The notes: generated from the letters alone by a model not told the origin. A stretch of DNA of 64,000 nt from an uncultured Lachnospiraceae bacterium (GCA_934317005.1 CAKREB010000006.1:1-64000); one strand, 5' to 3'. Positions 32,059 to 40,898 are shown, counted from the first letter of the stretch. Made by a program: numbers and translations.

Positions 32059-32976
32059 ATGACGGAAAAAATGATACAGAGTGATAATGTTTTGCGGATT
32101 GGTACGAGAGGAAGTGCCCTTGCCATAGCACAGACGGATATGGTGATACAGGCGCTGTCAAAGCAGTACGCAGATTACCGTTTTGAAAAGGTGATTTTAA
32201 AAACAAAGGGTGACAGGCAGCTTGATAAGGCTTTGCTGGAGTTTGGAGGTAAGGCTGTCTTTGTGGAAGAGTTCGAAGAGCTCCTGCAGAGTGGCAGGAT
32301 CGACCTGGCAGTGCACAGTGCAAAAGATATGCCGGTGCAGCTCATGGATGGATTGGAGGTTTCCGGTGTGTTGGAAAGAGGCTGTCCGCTGGATGTGCTT
32401 GTCTGTACGAAAAATGGGATAGTAAAAAAGACATATAAAAATAAAGATGAGGCTTTTGTGATCGGAACAGGTAGTCTGCGGCGCAGAGCACAGATTTTAC
32501 AAAAATATCCTCATACAGTCTGCAAGGGCTTGCGTGGCAATGTAAACACACGTCTGGAAAAGCTGCGGCGTGGAGAGTATGATGCCATTATTCTGGCAGC
32601 AGCAGGCTTAGAGCGTCTGGGACTACAACAGGAAGAGGATCTTATCTATGAATATCTTACGGTAGAGGAGATGGTTCCGGCGGCATGTCAGGCGATTATA
32701 GCCGTAGAGGCAAAAAAAGGCTCGAAAGCGGCACAGATGATGAAAAGTGTATCGGACAGTGATGCATGGCTCAGCTTTCAGACAGAGCGCAAGGCATTGG
32801 AATATCTGGGAGCAGACTGTCATGCACCGGTTGGCATCTTTTCAAAGAAGGTCGGAGAAAGAATACAGATTGAGCTTTACAGTGGACAAAATGGAGTGTC
32901 TGTACATCAACAGGCAGAGGGCGAAATTGTGGACAGAGATGCCATTCTTCAGAAACTTTGTGGAAAATCAGGCTGA
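32059..32976 (+). CDS. hemC: Hydroxymethylbilane synthase (porphobilinogen deaminase)
   Basis: Polymerises four porphobilinogens. The N-terminal RIGTRGSALAIAQ, the GSLRRRAQ arginine-rich substrate site and the dipyrromethane-binding cysteine in GADCHAPVG are intact. The length is 305 aa. ATG 32059 follows AGAAGGAGGAC. It sits between the Met8-type gene and cobA-hemD in pathway order. Confidence 0.96.
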   Translation: MTEKMIQSDNVLRIGTRGSALAIAQTDMVIQALSKQYADYRFEKVILKTKGDRQLDKALLEFGGKAVFVEEFEELLQSGRIDLAVHSAKDMPVQLMDGLEVSGVLERGCPLDVLVCTKNGIVKKTYKNKDEAFVIGTGSLRRRAQILQKYPHTVCKGLRGNVNTRLEKLRRGEYDAIILAAAGLERLGLQQEEDLIYEYLTVEEMVPAACQAIIAVEAKKGSKAAQMMKSVSDSDAWLSFQTERKALEYLGADCHAPVGIFSKKVGERIQIELYSGQNGVSVHQQAEGEIVDRDAILQKLCGKSG

Positions 32977-32996
32977 GAAAGGAATGTAGAAGCAAT

Positions 32997-34511
32997 ATGG
33001 TTTATTTGGTAGGAGCAGGGCCGGGTGATGCCGGACTCATTACCTGTAGAGGATTAGAGCTTTTAAAGCGTTGCGATGCTGTCATCTACGACAGACTTGG
33101 AACGCTGCAGCTATTAGAATATGTCAGACCTGACTGTGAAAAGATTTATGTGGGAAAGCAGGCAGGTGCTCACTATAAGAAGCAGGAACAGATCAATCAG
33201 ATTTTAGTGGAAGCAGGAAAAAAATATGCCTGTGTCGTGCGGCTCAAGGGAGGAGATCCTTTTGTGTTTGGCAGAGGGGGAGAAGAGATAGAAGAACTGT
33301 TGGCCCACAAGATCCCGTTTCAGGTGGTACCGGGAATCACATCGGCTATCGCTGTGCCGGAGTTAGCAGGTATTCCGGTGACACATCGCAAAGTCAGCAG
33401 AAGCGTTCATATCATTACCGGGCATGCGGCTCAGGGGGAGACCGAAGATGTGCTAGAGCAGGTTACAGATTTTCCGGGAACCAGTGTCTATCTGATGGGA
33501 CTTGGTAATCTGGAGAAGATTACAGGAAAGCTTCTAAAAGAGGGCAAGAAAGCAGATACACCGGTAGCGGTAATCTCAAATGGAACACTTCCGGGACAGC
33601 GTATGCTGCAGGGAAGATTAGATTCCATTGCAGACAAGGTAAGGGAGGAAAAGCTTCCTTCGCCGGCAATCATTGTGATTGGAGAAACAGCTTCCTATGA
33701 ATATATCTGCCGCTATATGGGGAAGCTTCAGGGGCTTTGCTTTGGTGTAACGGGAACGCGATGTCTGCGGGAAAAGATAAGTGAACGTCTGCAGGAGCTT
33801 GGCGCAAGAGTGTATTCTCTGTGTGACATGCAGGTAGAAGTGACAGATCAGATTGAGCGTTTGCGTGAAGAAGCAATGCATATGGAACAGTATACGTGGG
33901 TTGCTTTTACCAGTCAGAATACGATCACGCTCTTTTTTGACTATTTGAAAAAATGGAAGATCGATCTGCGTTGTCTGGCGCATGTGAAGTTTGCAGTGGT
34001 CGGAACCGGAACAAAGGAAGCACTCGAAAAAGAAGGATATCAGGCAGACTATATTCCAAAACAGTACACAACTGAGAGTCTGGCATCAGGACTTGCAGAA
34101 ATCTTAACCAGACGTGATAAGCTTCTGCTTCCGCGGGCAAAGCAGGGAAGTGTTGCCATGACAGATATTTTGGAACAAAATCAGGTTGCATTTTGCGAAA
34201 TACCGATTTATGATGTGGTAGGAACGCGCATGGAAAATATGGAATACTTTGATCAGATGAATAGCATGCTTTTTGTCAGTGCGTCCGGTGTCAGGGCATT
34301 TGCAGCGCAGACAGAGAAAGAAAAGCTTATCCGGTTAAGGGAGCGGGTCAAAAAGGGCGAGGTACAGATAGCGGCACTTGGCAAAGTAACCAGAGAAGCG
34401 TTAGAAAAGGCAGGACTTGATGTGGCGATCGAGCCAAAGCAAAATGATGTAGAGGGCTTGGTGCAGGAGCTTGTCCGCTTTTATGAAGATAAAAACAGTA
34501 CAACAAGGTAA
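32997..34511 (+). CDS. cobA: Uroporphyrinogen-III C-methyltransferase / uroporphyrinogen-III synthase fusion
   Basis: Bifunctional 504-aa enzyme. Residues 1-~245 are the SAM-dependent methyltransferase (VGAGPGDAGLIT; VRLKGGDPFVFGRGGEE; PGITSAIAVPE) that makes precorrin-2. Residues ~255-504 are HemD, which cyclises hydroxymethylbilane (weakly conserved, FVSASGVRAFA visible). Such fusions are common in Clostridia. ATG 32997 is chosen because MVYLVGAGPGD is the normal N-terminus; the upstream site is weak. No separate hemD gene is seen. Confidence 0.94.
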   Translation: MVYLVGAGPGDAGLITCRGLELLKRCDAVIYDRLGTLQLLEYVRPDCEKIYVGKQAGAHYKKQEQINQILVEAGKKYACVVRLKGGDPFVFGRGGEEIEELLAHKIPFQVVPGITSAIAVPELAGIPVTHRKVSRSVHIITGHAAQGETEDVLEQVTDFPGTSVYLMGLGNLEKITGKLLKEGKKADTPVAVISNGTLPGQRMLQGRLDSIADKVREEKLPSPAIIVIGETASYEYICRYMGKLQGLCFGVTGTRCLREKISERLQELGARVYSLCDMQVEVTDQIERLREEAMHMEQYTWVAFTSQNTITLFFDYLKKWKIDLRCLAHVKFAVVGTGTKEALEKEGYQADYIPKQYTTESLASGLAEILTRRDKLLLPRAKQGSVAMTDILEQNQVAFCEIPIYDVVGTRMENMEYFDQMNSMLFVSASGVRAFAAQTEKEKLIRLRERVKKGEVQIAALGKVTREALEKAGLDVAIEPKQNDVEGLVQELVRFYEDKNSTTR

Positions 34512-34571
34512 GAATAACATGTCATATGTAATGATGCTTGTATGTTATAAAATAAGAAAGAAGGCTGAACA

Positions 34572-35534
34572 ATGATACGATTACGCAGATTAAGAGCAAA
34601 TGAAGTGATTCGGAATATGGTCAGAGAGAATCATCTGCATAAGGAAGAACTGATCTATCCGGTATTTATAGCAGAAGGAGAAAATATTAAAAATCCTGTA
34701 GACTCTATGCCGGGAATCTATCAATATTCGATCGATCGTTTTGGGGAGGAACTGGAACGGATTCAGAAGGCAGGGATTTCGGCAATTCTGATTTTTGGTA
34801 TTCCGGCACACAAGGATGCATGTGGCAGTGGTGCGTATGCAGAAGATGGGATTACGCAGCGTGCGATCCGTTATATCAAAAAAGAATCACCGAATCTTTT
34901 AGTTGTGGCAGACGTCTGTCTTTGTGAATATACATCGCATGGTCATTGTGGTCTGATACGGGAGGGTGAGATCCTGAATGATGAAACTCTGCCGCTGCTT
35001 GCGAAGATGTCCGTATCTTTAGCAAAGGCGGGAGCAGATGTGATCGCACCGTCTGATATGATGGATGGTCATACTGCCTGCATTCGAAAAGCACTGGATG
35101 AGAACGGTTTTTCGAATATTATGATCATGGGATACAGTGCGAAGTTTGCTTCCGGTTACTATTCTCCATTTCGTGATGCGGCACATTCGGCACCTTCCTT
35201 TGGGGACCGGAGAACGTATCAGATGGACCCTGCAAACGGGCGCGAGGCATTGAGAGAGTGTGAAGCAGATATTGAAGAGGGCGCAGACATTATTATGGTA
35301 AAGCCTGCGCTGGCATATCTGGATGTCGTAAAAGAAGCAAGAAATCTGACGAATCTTCCGATTGCCGTATACAATGTAAGTGGAGAATATTCGATGGTAA
35401 AGGCAGCAGCGGCAAATGGATGGATAGACGAGAAGCGTATTGTTATGGAAAATATGCTTGCCATGAAGCGTGCCGGAGCAGGAATTATCATTACCTACCA
35501 TGCGTTAGATATTGCAAAGTGGTTAGATGAGTAA
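34572..35534 (+). CDS. hemB: Porphobilinogen synthase (delta-aminolevulinic acid dehydratase)
   Basis: Condenses two aminolevulinates to porphobilinogen. The zinc cysteines lie in DVCLCEYTSHGHCG, Schiff-base lysines in YSAKFAS and IIMVKPALAYLD, and SDMMDGH is conserved. The 320-aa length is normal. ATG 34572 follows AAGAAGGCTG. A Zn-type enzyme by the three-cysteine motif. Confidence 0.97.
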   Translation: MIRLRRLRANEVIRNMVRENHLHKEELIYPVFIAEGENIKNPVDSMPGIYQYSIDRFGEELERIQKAGISAILIFGIPAHKDACGSGAYAEDGITQRAIRYIKKESPNLLVVADVCLCEYTSHGHCGLIREGEILNDETLPLLAKMSVSLAKAGADVIAPSDMMDGHTACIRKALDENGFSNIMIMGYSAKFASGYYSPFRDAAHSAPSFGDRRTYQMDPANGREALRECEADIEEGADIIMVKPALAYLDVVKEARNLTNLPIAVYNVSGEYSMVKAAAANGWIDEKRIVMENMLAMKRAGAGIIITYHALDIAKWLDE

Positions 35535-35655
35535 AACGTACAAAAAGGAAATATGCAGAAAAGTACAGACGGCACAAAAAATGTATGCTGTTTCATATAA
35601 ACGAGAAAAGAAAGTATAGAAGAGCTGACATAAGTGCAGTAGAAAAGAGGAAAAG

Positions 35656-36927
35656 ATGGTATCAACACAGTCAGAAGAATTGTTTGAAAAATCACAGGAG
35701 CTGTTGCCGGGAGGGGTCAATTCTCCAGTACGTGCATATCGCTCAGTAGGAAGAACACCGGTCTTTATGGATCGGGCACAGGGTTCTAAAATTTATGATG
35801 TAGATGGAAATGAGTATATAGATTATGTGTGTTCGTGGGGACCGGGAATCCTCGGACATTGTTATAAAAGAGTGATCGATGCAGTAAAAGAAGCATGTGA
35901 CAAGGGCCTGACCTTTGGTGCACCGACGCGGAAAGAGTATGAGATTGCAGCCTTGATCCGTGAACTGATGCCATCGATGGAAATGAGTCGTATGGTAAGT
36001 TCCGGTACAGAGGCTGTGATGAGCGCCATCCGTGTGGCAAGAGGCTTTACCGGAAGAGATTATATTGTGAAGTTTCGTGGCTGCTATCATGGACATTCAG
36101 ATGGTCTGTTAGTAAAGGCAGGCTCCGGAGCGTTGACACAGTCCTGTCCGGATAGTCTTGGCGTACCGGCCGGCTACACACAGTACACGCTGATCGCAGA
36201 ATATAACGACGAAAAATCTGTTCAGAAGCTGTTTGAAGCATATGGGGATAAGATCGCAGCAATCGTGGTAGAGCCGGTCGCTGCAAATATGGGCGTAGTA
36301 CCGCCAAAGAATGGCTTTTTGGAATTTTTGCGTGATATTACAATGAAGAATGGTTCTTTGCTGATATTTGACGAGGTGATTACAGGATTTCGTCTGTCGC
36401 TTGGCGGTGCACAGGAGTATTTTGGAGTGAAGCCGGATCTGACGACACTTGGAAAGATTGTTGGCGGTGGTATGCCGGTAGGCGCTTACGGTGGACGCAA
36501 AGAAATTATGGAGTTTGTGGCACCACTCGGGGGTGTATACCAGGCCGGCACGCTTTCAGGTAATCCGATCGCCATGACAGCAGGGCTTGAAACATTAAAG
36601 ACACTGCAGGAATCACCAAAGTTGTATCAGAAGATTGCAGATTCTACGGCAAAGCTTGCGCAGGCAGTCAGAGAAACGTTAGGCGATAAGGTTTGCGTCA
36701 ATCAGATCGGTTCACTGATGAGTGTCTTTTTTACTTCGGAAACCGTAATGGATATGGATACGGCACAGACAAGTGACACGAAAGCGTATGCAAAATATTT
36801 TTCCTATATGTTAGAACATGGGATTAATCTGGCTCCATCGCAGTTTGAAGCCATGTTTGTATCGGCAGCCCATAGTGAAGAAGATATCAAAAAGACATGT
36901 GATCTGATCAGAGCGTATAAGTTTTAG
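35656..36927 (+). CDS. hemL: Glutamate-1-semialdehyde 2,1-aminomutase
   Basis: Makes aminolevulinate from the hemA product; a PLP class III aminotransferase fold. Signature segments are LPGGVNSPVRAY, VSSGTEAVMSAIRVAR, KFRGCYHGHSDGLL, IFDEVITGFR and the PLP lysine in TLGKIVGGGMPVGAYGG. Length 423 aa. ATG 35656 follows GAGGAAAAG. It is the last gene of the tetrapyrrole set; hemE, hemN/Z and hemH are absent nearby, in keeping with siroheme (or cobalamin) as the product. Confidence 0.97.
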   Translation: MVSTQSEELFEKSQELLPGGVNSPVRAYRSVGRTPVFMDRAQGSKIYDVDGNEYIDYVCSWGPGILGHCYKRVIDAVKEACDKGLTFGAPTRKEYEIAALIRELMPSMEMSRMVSSGTEAVMSAIRVARGFTGRDYIVKFRGCYHGHSDGLLVKAGSGALTQSCPDSLGVPAGYTQYTLIAEYNDEKSVQKLFEAYGDKIAAIVVEPVAANMGVVPPKNGFLEFLRDITMKNGSLLIFDEVITGFRLSLGGAQEYFGVKPDLTTLGKIVGGGMPVGAYGGRKEIMEFVAPLGGVYQAGTLSGNPIAMTAGLETLKTLQESPKLYQKIADSTAKLAQAVRETLGDKVCVNQIGSLMSVFFTSETVMDMDTAQTSDTKAYAKYFSYMLEHGINLAPSQFEAMFVSAAHSEEDIKKTCDLIRAYKF

Positions 36928-36985
36928 TTTTAAAAGCTGGTTTACGCTTAAAAATATTTAGATCAGAAAAAGTTAGAAAAAAGCA

Positions 36986-37014
36986 TTGACAGAAACTAGA
37001 AAATATGATAAAGT
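36986..37014 (+). promoter_or_regulatory. Promoter TTGACA-N17-TAAAGT for the infC operon
   Basis: TTGACA at 36986-36991, TAAAGT at 37009-37014, 17-bp spacer. It starts the L20 leader transcript near 37021. Confidence 0.6.
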
Positions 37015-37024
37015 TGTATCTGTT

Positions 37025-37166
37025 GTGTGAACAACGATAACGAAGCAGAGTATCCACTCTCACCTTAGCACGAGTAAGTGACTTGGGTTTTATTCATCAG
37101 ACATTAGTGTAGTATGCATTATGATAAAACGTGGATTACTTTGCAATCTGCGTTTTTTTTGTGGAA
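37025..37166 (+). promoter_or_regulatory. L20 ribosomal-protein leader
   Basis: Structured leader upstream of infC-rpmI-rplT in Firmicutes, bound by L20 for autogenous control. The conserved segments GAAGCAGAGT, CCACTCTCACC and CTTGGGTTTT are visible, and the leader ends in an intrinsic terminator. Bound L20 would be expected to favour termination. Recognised from sequence memory and operon context; ends are approximate. Confidence 0.8.
37129..37160 (+). terminator. Attenuator terminator of the L20 leader
   Basis: AACGTGGATT (37129-37138) pairs with AATCTGCGTT (37145-37154, two G-U pairs) and runs into eight T. Confidence 0.75.
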
Positions 37167-37173
37167 TAGGAAA
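37155..37173 (+). repeat. Terminator-linked 19-bp repeat, copy 2
   Basis: TTTTTTGTGGAATAGGAAA, identical to 19760-19778, again beginning in the T tract of a terminator. Confidence 0.6.
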
Positions 37174-37290
37174 GTGCCTTATGGCAGTGGGATTACTAAT
37201 CCGGGTTGTTATGATTAAGTGTGGCTTCCGTGAGCAAAAAGCGTAGCGGTATTCGAAAACAATAATTATGAAATATGGAGGTGTACTACC

Positions 37291-37797
37291 ATTAGCGAGT
37301 TAATGATTAATGAGAGAATTAGAGACAAGGAAGTTCGTGTGATTGGTCAGGATGGAGAGCAGTTAGGAATTATGTCTTCCAGAGAAGCAATGAAGCTTGC
37401 AAGAGAAGCTGAGTTAGATCTGGTGAAGATTGCCCCTACCGCAAAGCCGCCTGTTTGTAAAATTATTGACTATGGAAAATATCGTTATGAGCTTGCCCGT
37501 AAGGAGAAAGAGGCAAAGAAAAAGCAGAGAACGATGGATGTAAAAGAGGTACGTCTGTCACCAAATATCGACACCAACGATTTGAATACAAAGGCAAATC
37601 AGGCTAGAAAGTTCCTTTCTAAGGGTGATAAAGTAAAGGTGACACTTCGTTTCCGTGGTCGTGAGATGGCCCATGTAAATTATAGCAAGCAGATTTTAGA
37701 CAGCTTCTGCGAGAAGTTGGAAGACATTGCTGTTGTAGACAAGAAGCCTAAGATGGAAGGCAGAAGCATGGTAATGTTCTTATCAGAAAAACGTTAG
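37291..37797 (+). CDS. infC: Translation initiation factor IF-3 with ATT start codon
   Basis: Binds the 30S subunit and proofreads the start codon. The 168-aa protein has the N-terminal MINERIRDKEVRVIG, the lysine-rich linker and the C-terminal domain (VTLRFRGREMAH). GGAGGTG at 37277-37283 is 7 nt upstream of an in-frame ATT at 37291, but 19 nt from the first ATG at 37303. The start is therefore ATT, the rare codon class (ATT/ATC/ATA) through which IF-3 represses its own translation in many bacteria. First gene of infC-rpmI-rplT. Confidence 0.93.
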   Translation: MSELMINERIRDKEVRVIGQDGEQLGIMSSREAMKLAREAELDLVKIAPTAKPPVCKIIDYGKYRYELARKEKEAKKKQRTMDVKEVRLSPNIDTNDLNTKANQARKFLSKGDKVKVTLRFRGREMAHVNYSKQILDSFCEKLEDIAVVDKKPKMEGRSMVMFLSEKR

Positions 37798-37879
37798 TAA
37801 AGTTTGTCTGCCAGTCAGACAAGGCTTTCAGAGGAATTGGATTCCTATAAACAAGCAAAACATTAAGGAGGAAAATATT

Positions 37880-38077
37880 ATGCCAAAATTGAAAACAAAA
37901 CGTGCGGCAGCAAAGCGTTATAAGGTTACAGGAACAGGTAAGATTGTGAGAATGAAGGCGAACAAGAGCCATATCTTAAATAAGAAGTCTACCAAGAGAA
38001 AGAGAAACTTAAGAAAGCAGACAGAGATGGATGCAACAAACGTAAAGGTAGCAAAGAAGTTAATACCATATAAATAA
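37880..38077 (+). CDS. rpmI: 50S ribosomal protein L35
   Basis: A 65-aa, highly basic protein starting MPKLKTKRAAAKRYKVTGTG, with the conserved HILNKKSTKRKR block. ATG 37880 follows AAGGAGG. Middle gene of the operon. Confidence 0.97.
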   Translation: MPKLKTKRAAAKRYKVTGTGKIVRMKANKSHILNKKSTKRKRNLRKQTEMDATNVKVAKKLIPYK

Positions 38078-38095
38078 TAAAGGAGGAAAGTTAGA

Positions 38096-38452
38096 ATGGC
38101 ACGTATTAAAGGCGGTTTAAATGCAAAGAAAAGACACAATAGAACATTAAAGCTTGCAAAGGGTTACAGAGGAGCAAGATCTAAGCAGTATAGAGTAGCA
38201 AAGCAGTCAGTTATGAGAGCACTTACTTCTTCCTTTGCCGGAAGAAAGGAAAGAAAGAGACAGTTCAGAAGATTATGGATTGCACGTATCAACGCAGCAG
38301 CTCGTTTGAATGGTCTTTCTTATAGCAAATTCATGTATGGATTAAAGCTTGCTGAGATCGACATCAACAGAAAGATGCTTTCTGAGATGGCAATCAGTGA
38401 TCCGGAAGGATTTGCAGCATTAGTAGAGGTTGCTAAGTCTAAGCTTGCATAA
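38096..38452 (+). CDS. rplT: 50S ribosomal protein L20
   Basis: A 118-aa protein that binds 23S rRNA early in assembly and represses its own operon through the leader at 37025. ARIKGG at the start, KLAKGYRGARSKQYR and LWIARINAAARLNGLSYS are diagnostic. ATG 38096 follows AAGGAGGAAAG. Confidence 0.98.
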   Translation: MARIKGGLNAKKRHNRTLKLAKGYRGARSKQYRVAKQSVMRALTSSFAGRKERKRQFRRLWIARINAAARLNGLSYSKFMYGLKLAEIDINRKMLSEMAISDPEGFAALVEVAKSKLA

Positions 38453-38525
38453 TCGATTGATTTTATAAATAATGTGCAGCGGCTTGCTAAAGGATAGACA
38501 AGCTATTTGCGTTGCAGATAAAATA

Positions 38526-38563
38526 AACTGTTATGTCAGGAACTTTTGGCATAGCAGTTTTTT
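38526..38563 (+). terminator. Terminator of infC-rpmI-rplT
   Basis: AACTGTTATGTC (38526-38537) pairs with GGCATAGCAGTT (38548-38559, with G-U pairs), then TTTTTTG. The stretch from here to 38774 is AT-rich and shows nothing I can name. Confidence 0.75.
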
Positions 38564-38774
38564 GTTATCTTAGGAAACTTTTTGTTTTCTACATAGTCAA
38601 AAATGCTTTGAGGGGATGTAGGTATTGATACACAGAAGGATCATATGCTCTGTATCGTTTTTTACAATACATACTTTTGGAAAAGTGTTATAGTAGTGAT
38701 ATCAGTTGAAAATGATTTTAAAAAGATAGAATCAAGAACTGTAAAATTAAGAAAAAAAGTTTTTTGATAAGTAT

Positions 38775-38802
38775 TTATTAATAAGAATAAGTATGGTATA
38801 CT
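38775..38802 (+). promoter_or_regulatory. Candidate promoter overlapping the 31-bp inverted repeat
   Basis: TTATTA (38775-38780), 16-bp spacer, TATACT (38797-38802). The -10 box runs into the left arm of the inverted repeat, so the repeat would cover the start site and form the 5' end of the mRNA. Confidence 0.4.
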
Positions 38803-38867
38803 GTTGGTATGACAAAGGCGTCAATAGTTCGTAAGGACTATTGGCGCCTTTGTCATACCAACAGTAT
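38798..38867. repeat. 31-bp near-perfect inverted repeat
   Basis: Arms 38798-38828 and 38837-38867 are complementary at all but one position, which is a G-U in RNA (GACAAAGGCGTCAATAGT with ACTATTGGCGCCTTTGTC), around an 8-nt loop TCGTAAGG. It lies just upstream of the ornithine-cyclodeaminase-like gene. No T tract follows, so it is not a standard terminator. Confidence 0.9.
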
Positions 38868-38888
38868 CAGAAAGGTAAGGTGCTGAAT

Positions 38889-40019
38889 ATGGATTCATCA
38901 ATTAAGTTTTTGTATCTGAGTGAAGAGGATATGATCAAAGCCGGTGTGAAGGATATGGGAAAGTGTGTAGATGCTATGGAAGATCTTTTGCTGACCTTGA
39001 ACCGTGGCGATTATGTGATGGGAGGAAACAATCACAATTCACATGGTGTACAGATTAGTTTTCCGGATAATCCTATGTTTCCGGGCATGCCTAAAAACGC
39101 AGATGACAGACGCTTTATGGCGATGCCGGCATATCTTGGAGGGAAGTATCAGATGGCAGGCATGAAGTGGTATGGTTCTAATATTGAAAATAAGGCAAAG
39201 GGACTGCCACGTTCGATTCTGATGATGATGCTAAATGATAAGGATACCGGAGCACCACTTGCATTGATGTCCGCAAATCTGGTCAGCTCTTACCGTACCG
39301 GAGCCATTCCGGGAGTTGGGGCAAGATATCTGGCAAGAAAAGATGCTGAGACAGTAAGTATTATTGGTCCGGGTGTTATGGGAAGAACTTCTTTAAGTGC
39401 ATTTATGAGTGTATGTCCAACATTACGGACACTGAAGGTAAAAGGCCGTGGCAAAAAATCTTTAGATGCATTTGTGGAATATGCTAAAAAAGAGTTTCCG
39501 CAGCTAGAGAATATTGTTGTATGTGAAAAGGAGGAAGAGGCAGTCAGAGATAGTGATATTATCTCGATTACTTCTACTGCACCGGTTAAGGAGGCAGATT
39601 TCCAGTTTATTGATGAAAGCTGGATCAAAAAAGGAGCTTTGATCTGTATGCCATCTGCGGCAAGCTTTGATGAGGAATTTTTGACAAAACGCTGTAAGCT
39701 GGTTGTAGATAATTATAAGTTATATGAAGCATGGGCAGAGGAATATCCTTATCCAAGCTATGAACTGGTTCAGATTATCGGTTCTAAGTTTACCGATCTG
39801 ATGCACGAAGGAAAGATTACAAGAGAACAGATCATTGATATCGCAGATATTATGAATGGCAAGGTAAAAGGCAGAGAAAGTGATGATGATATTATTATCT
39901 ATTCGGTAGGTGGTATGCCGGTAGAAGATATTGCATGGGGCGGAACCATATATCGCAATGCACTGGAAAAGGGTATTGGCGTGGAACTGCCACTTTGGGA
40001 TAAGCCGGAAATGGCATAA
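38889..40019 (+). CDS. Ornithine cyclodeaminase / mu-crystallin family protein (tyramine oxidase subunit B-like)
   Basis: A 376-aa member of the ornithine cyclodeaminase fold, with the Rossmann segment VSIIGPGVMGRTSLSAF, the substrate-side MAMPAYLGGKYQMAGMKWYGS and GAIPGVGARYLAR. Related clostridial proteins carry the name tyramine oxidase subunit B, which I regard as tentative. It could be an NAD(P)-dependent imine or amino acid reductase. ATG 38889 follows AAGGTAAGGTG; an open frame beginning at 38841 lies in the inverted repeat and is not the start. The following AraC, P-II and APC genes suggest amino acid or amine use. Confidence 0.8.
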   Translation: MDSSIKFLYLSEEDMIKAGVKDMGKCVDAMEDLLLTLNRGDYVMGGNNHNSHGVQISFPDNPMFPGMPKNADDRRFMAMPAYLGGKYQMAGMKWYGSNIENKAKGLPRSILMMMLNDKDTGAPLALMSANLVSSYRTGAIPGVGARYLARKDAETVSIIGPGVMGRTSLSAFMSVCPTLRTLKVKGRGKKSLDAFVEYAKKEFPQLENIVVCEKEEEAVRDSDIISITSTAPVKEADFQFIDESWIKKGALICMPSAASFDEEFLTKRCKLVVDNYKLYEAWAEEYPYPSYELVQIIGSKFTDLMHEGKITREQIIDIADIMNGKVKGRESDDDIIIYSVGGMPVEDIAWGGTIYRNALEKGIGVELPLWDKPEMA

Positions 40020-40079
40020 AACGCTATTAAAAAACGGCACCAAAGTCGTGCAGAGATTTGGAAAGGCAGGGTTATTATT

Positions 40080-40898
40080 ATGGAACAGGATAACAAAATA
40101 GCGATTCTGCAGCCGTTTTTAATGTGGAAGGCGAAGGAATATCATTGTTTATCAGGCGGTTTTCCGAGTATTTCGCGTTTCTATGAATTTACTGTTGATA
40201 CAGAGCAGACAGAAGCATTTCGGGCAGTACCGGATGGAGCCATTGATCTTTTATTTGGCATAGGGGAGAGTGATGTACATACTAACATCGGTGGAACCGT
40301 ATTAAAGGCAAAGAGCTGGCAGATGGAAAAGGACAGACGATATTTCGGTGTGCGCTTTGAACCGGGAAAGTGTTGTCTGCCAAAGACGTTACAGATTCAG
40401 GAGCTGATCAATCAGGATCTTGCGATTGATGGAGATAGTTTTGGCAGAAATCTTTCGGAGAAGCTTGCGCTGGGACGATCATTAGAAGAACGGGCAGCGG
40501 TTTTTATGAGATATTATATCCGCAGAATGAAAAGTCAGGCAGAAAAGAAAAATACGCAGCTTTTGGAACAATACATTAGAAAGCGTATCTATGAGAGTAA
40601 AGGCATGGTGACAGTCCGTGTGCTTCGGGAAGAAACAGGATATTCGGAGGCATATTTAAGGCGCGTGTTTGAAAAAGTGCATGGGATTTCTCCAAAGCTT
40701 TTTGAGAAGTTTGTGCGGTTTCAGTATCTGCTCAATATGATGCAGGAGGATACACAGAGCCCGTCGATGGATGAGCTGGCAGTTTCCTGCGGATATTACG
40801 ATCAACCACATATGATAAAGGAGTTTAAGTTATTTACCGGATTGACGCCGGATAAGTATCGTAAACTGATGTGTACACAAAATGTAACGTTAAGATAA
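40080..40898 (+). CDS. AraC-family regulator with DUF6597-like N-terminus
   Basis: A 272-aa protein. The N-terminal ~130 residues (VPDGAIDLLFGIGE; YFGVRFEPGKC) resemble the DUF6597 ligand domain of some AraC proteins. The C-terminal two HTH motifs (VRVLREETGYSEAYLRRVFEKVHGIS and a DQPHMIKEFKLFTGLTP block, here abbreviated) bind DNA. It starts 60 bp after the cyclodeaminase gene and probably controls it or the permease downstream. ATG 40080 lies after GGCAGGG. Confidence 0.85.
   Translation: MEQDNKIAILQPFLMWKAKEYHCLSGGFPSISRFYEFTVDTEQTEAFRAVPDGAIDLLFGIGESDVHTNIGGTVLKAKSWQMEKDRRYFGVRFEPGKCCLPKTLQIQELINQDLAIDGDSFGRNLSEKLALGRSLEERAAVFMRYYIRRMKSQAEKKNTQLLEQYIRKRIYESKGMVTVRVLREETGYSEAYLRRVFEKVHGISPKLFEKFVRFQYLLNMMQEDTQSPSMDELAVSCGYYDQPHMIKEFKLFTGLTPDKYRKLMCTQNVTLR

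Noticed and set aside
38841..38888. Upstream in-frame start for the cyclodeaminase gene
   Set aside because: The start would be within the right arm of the 31-bp inverted repeat; ATG 38889 has a proper ribosome site and family-like N-terminus.
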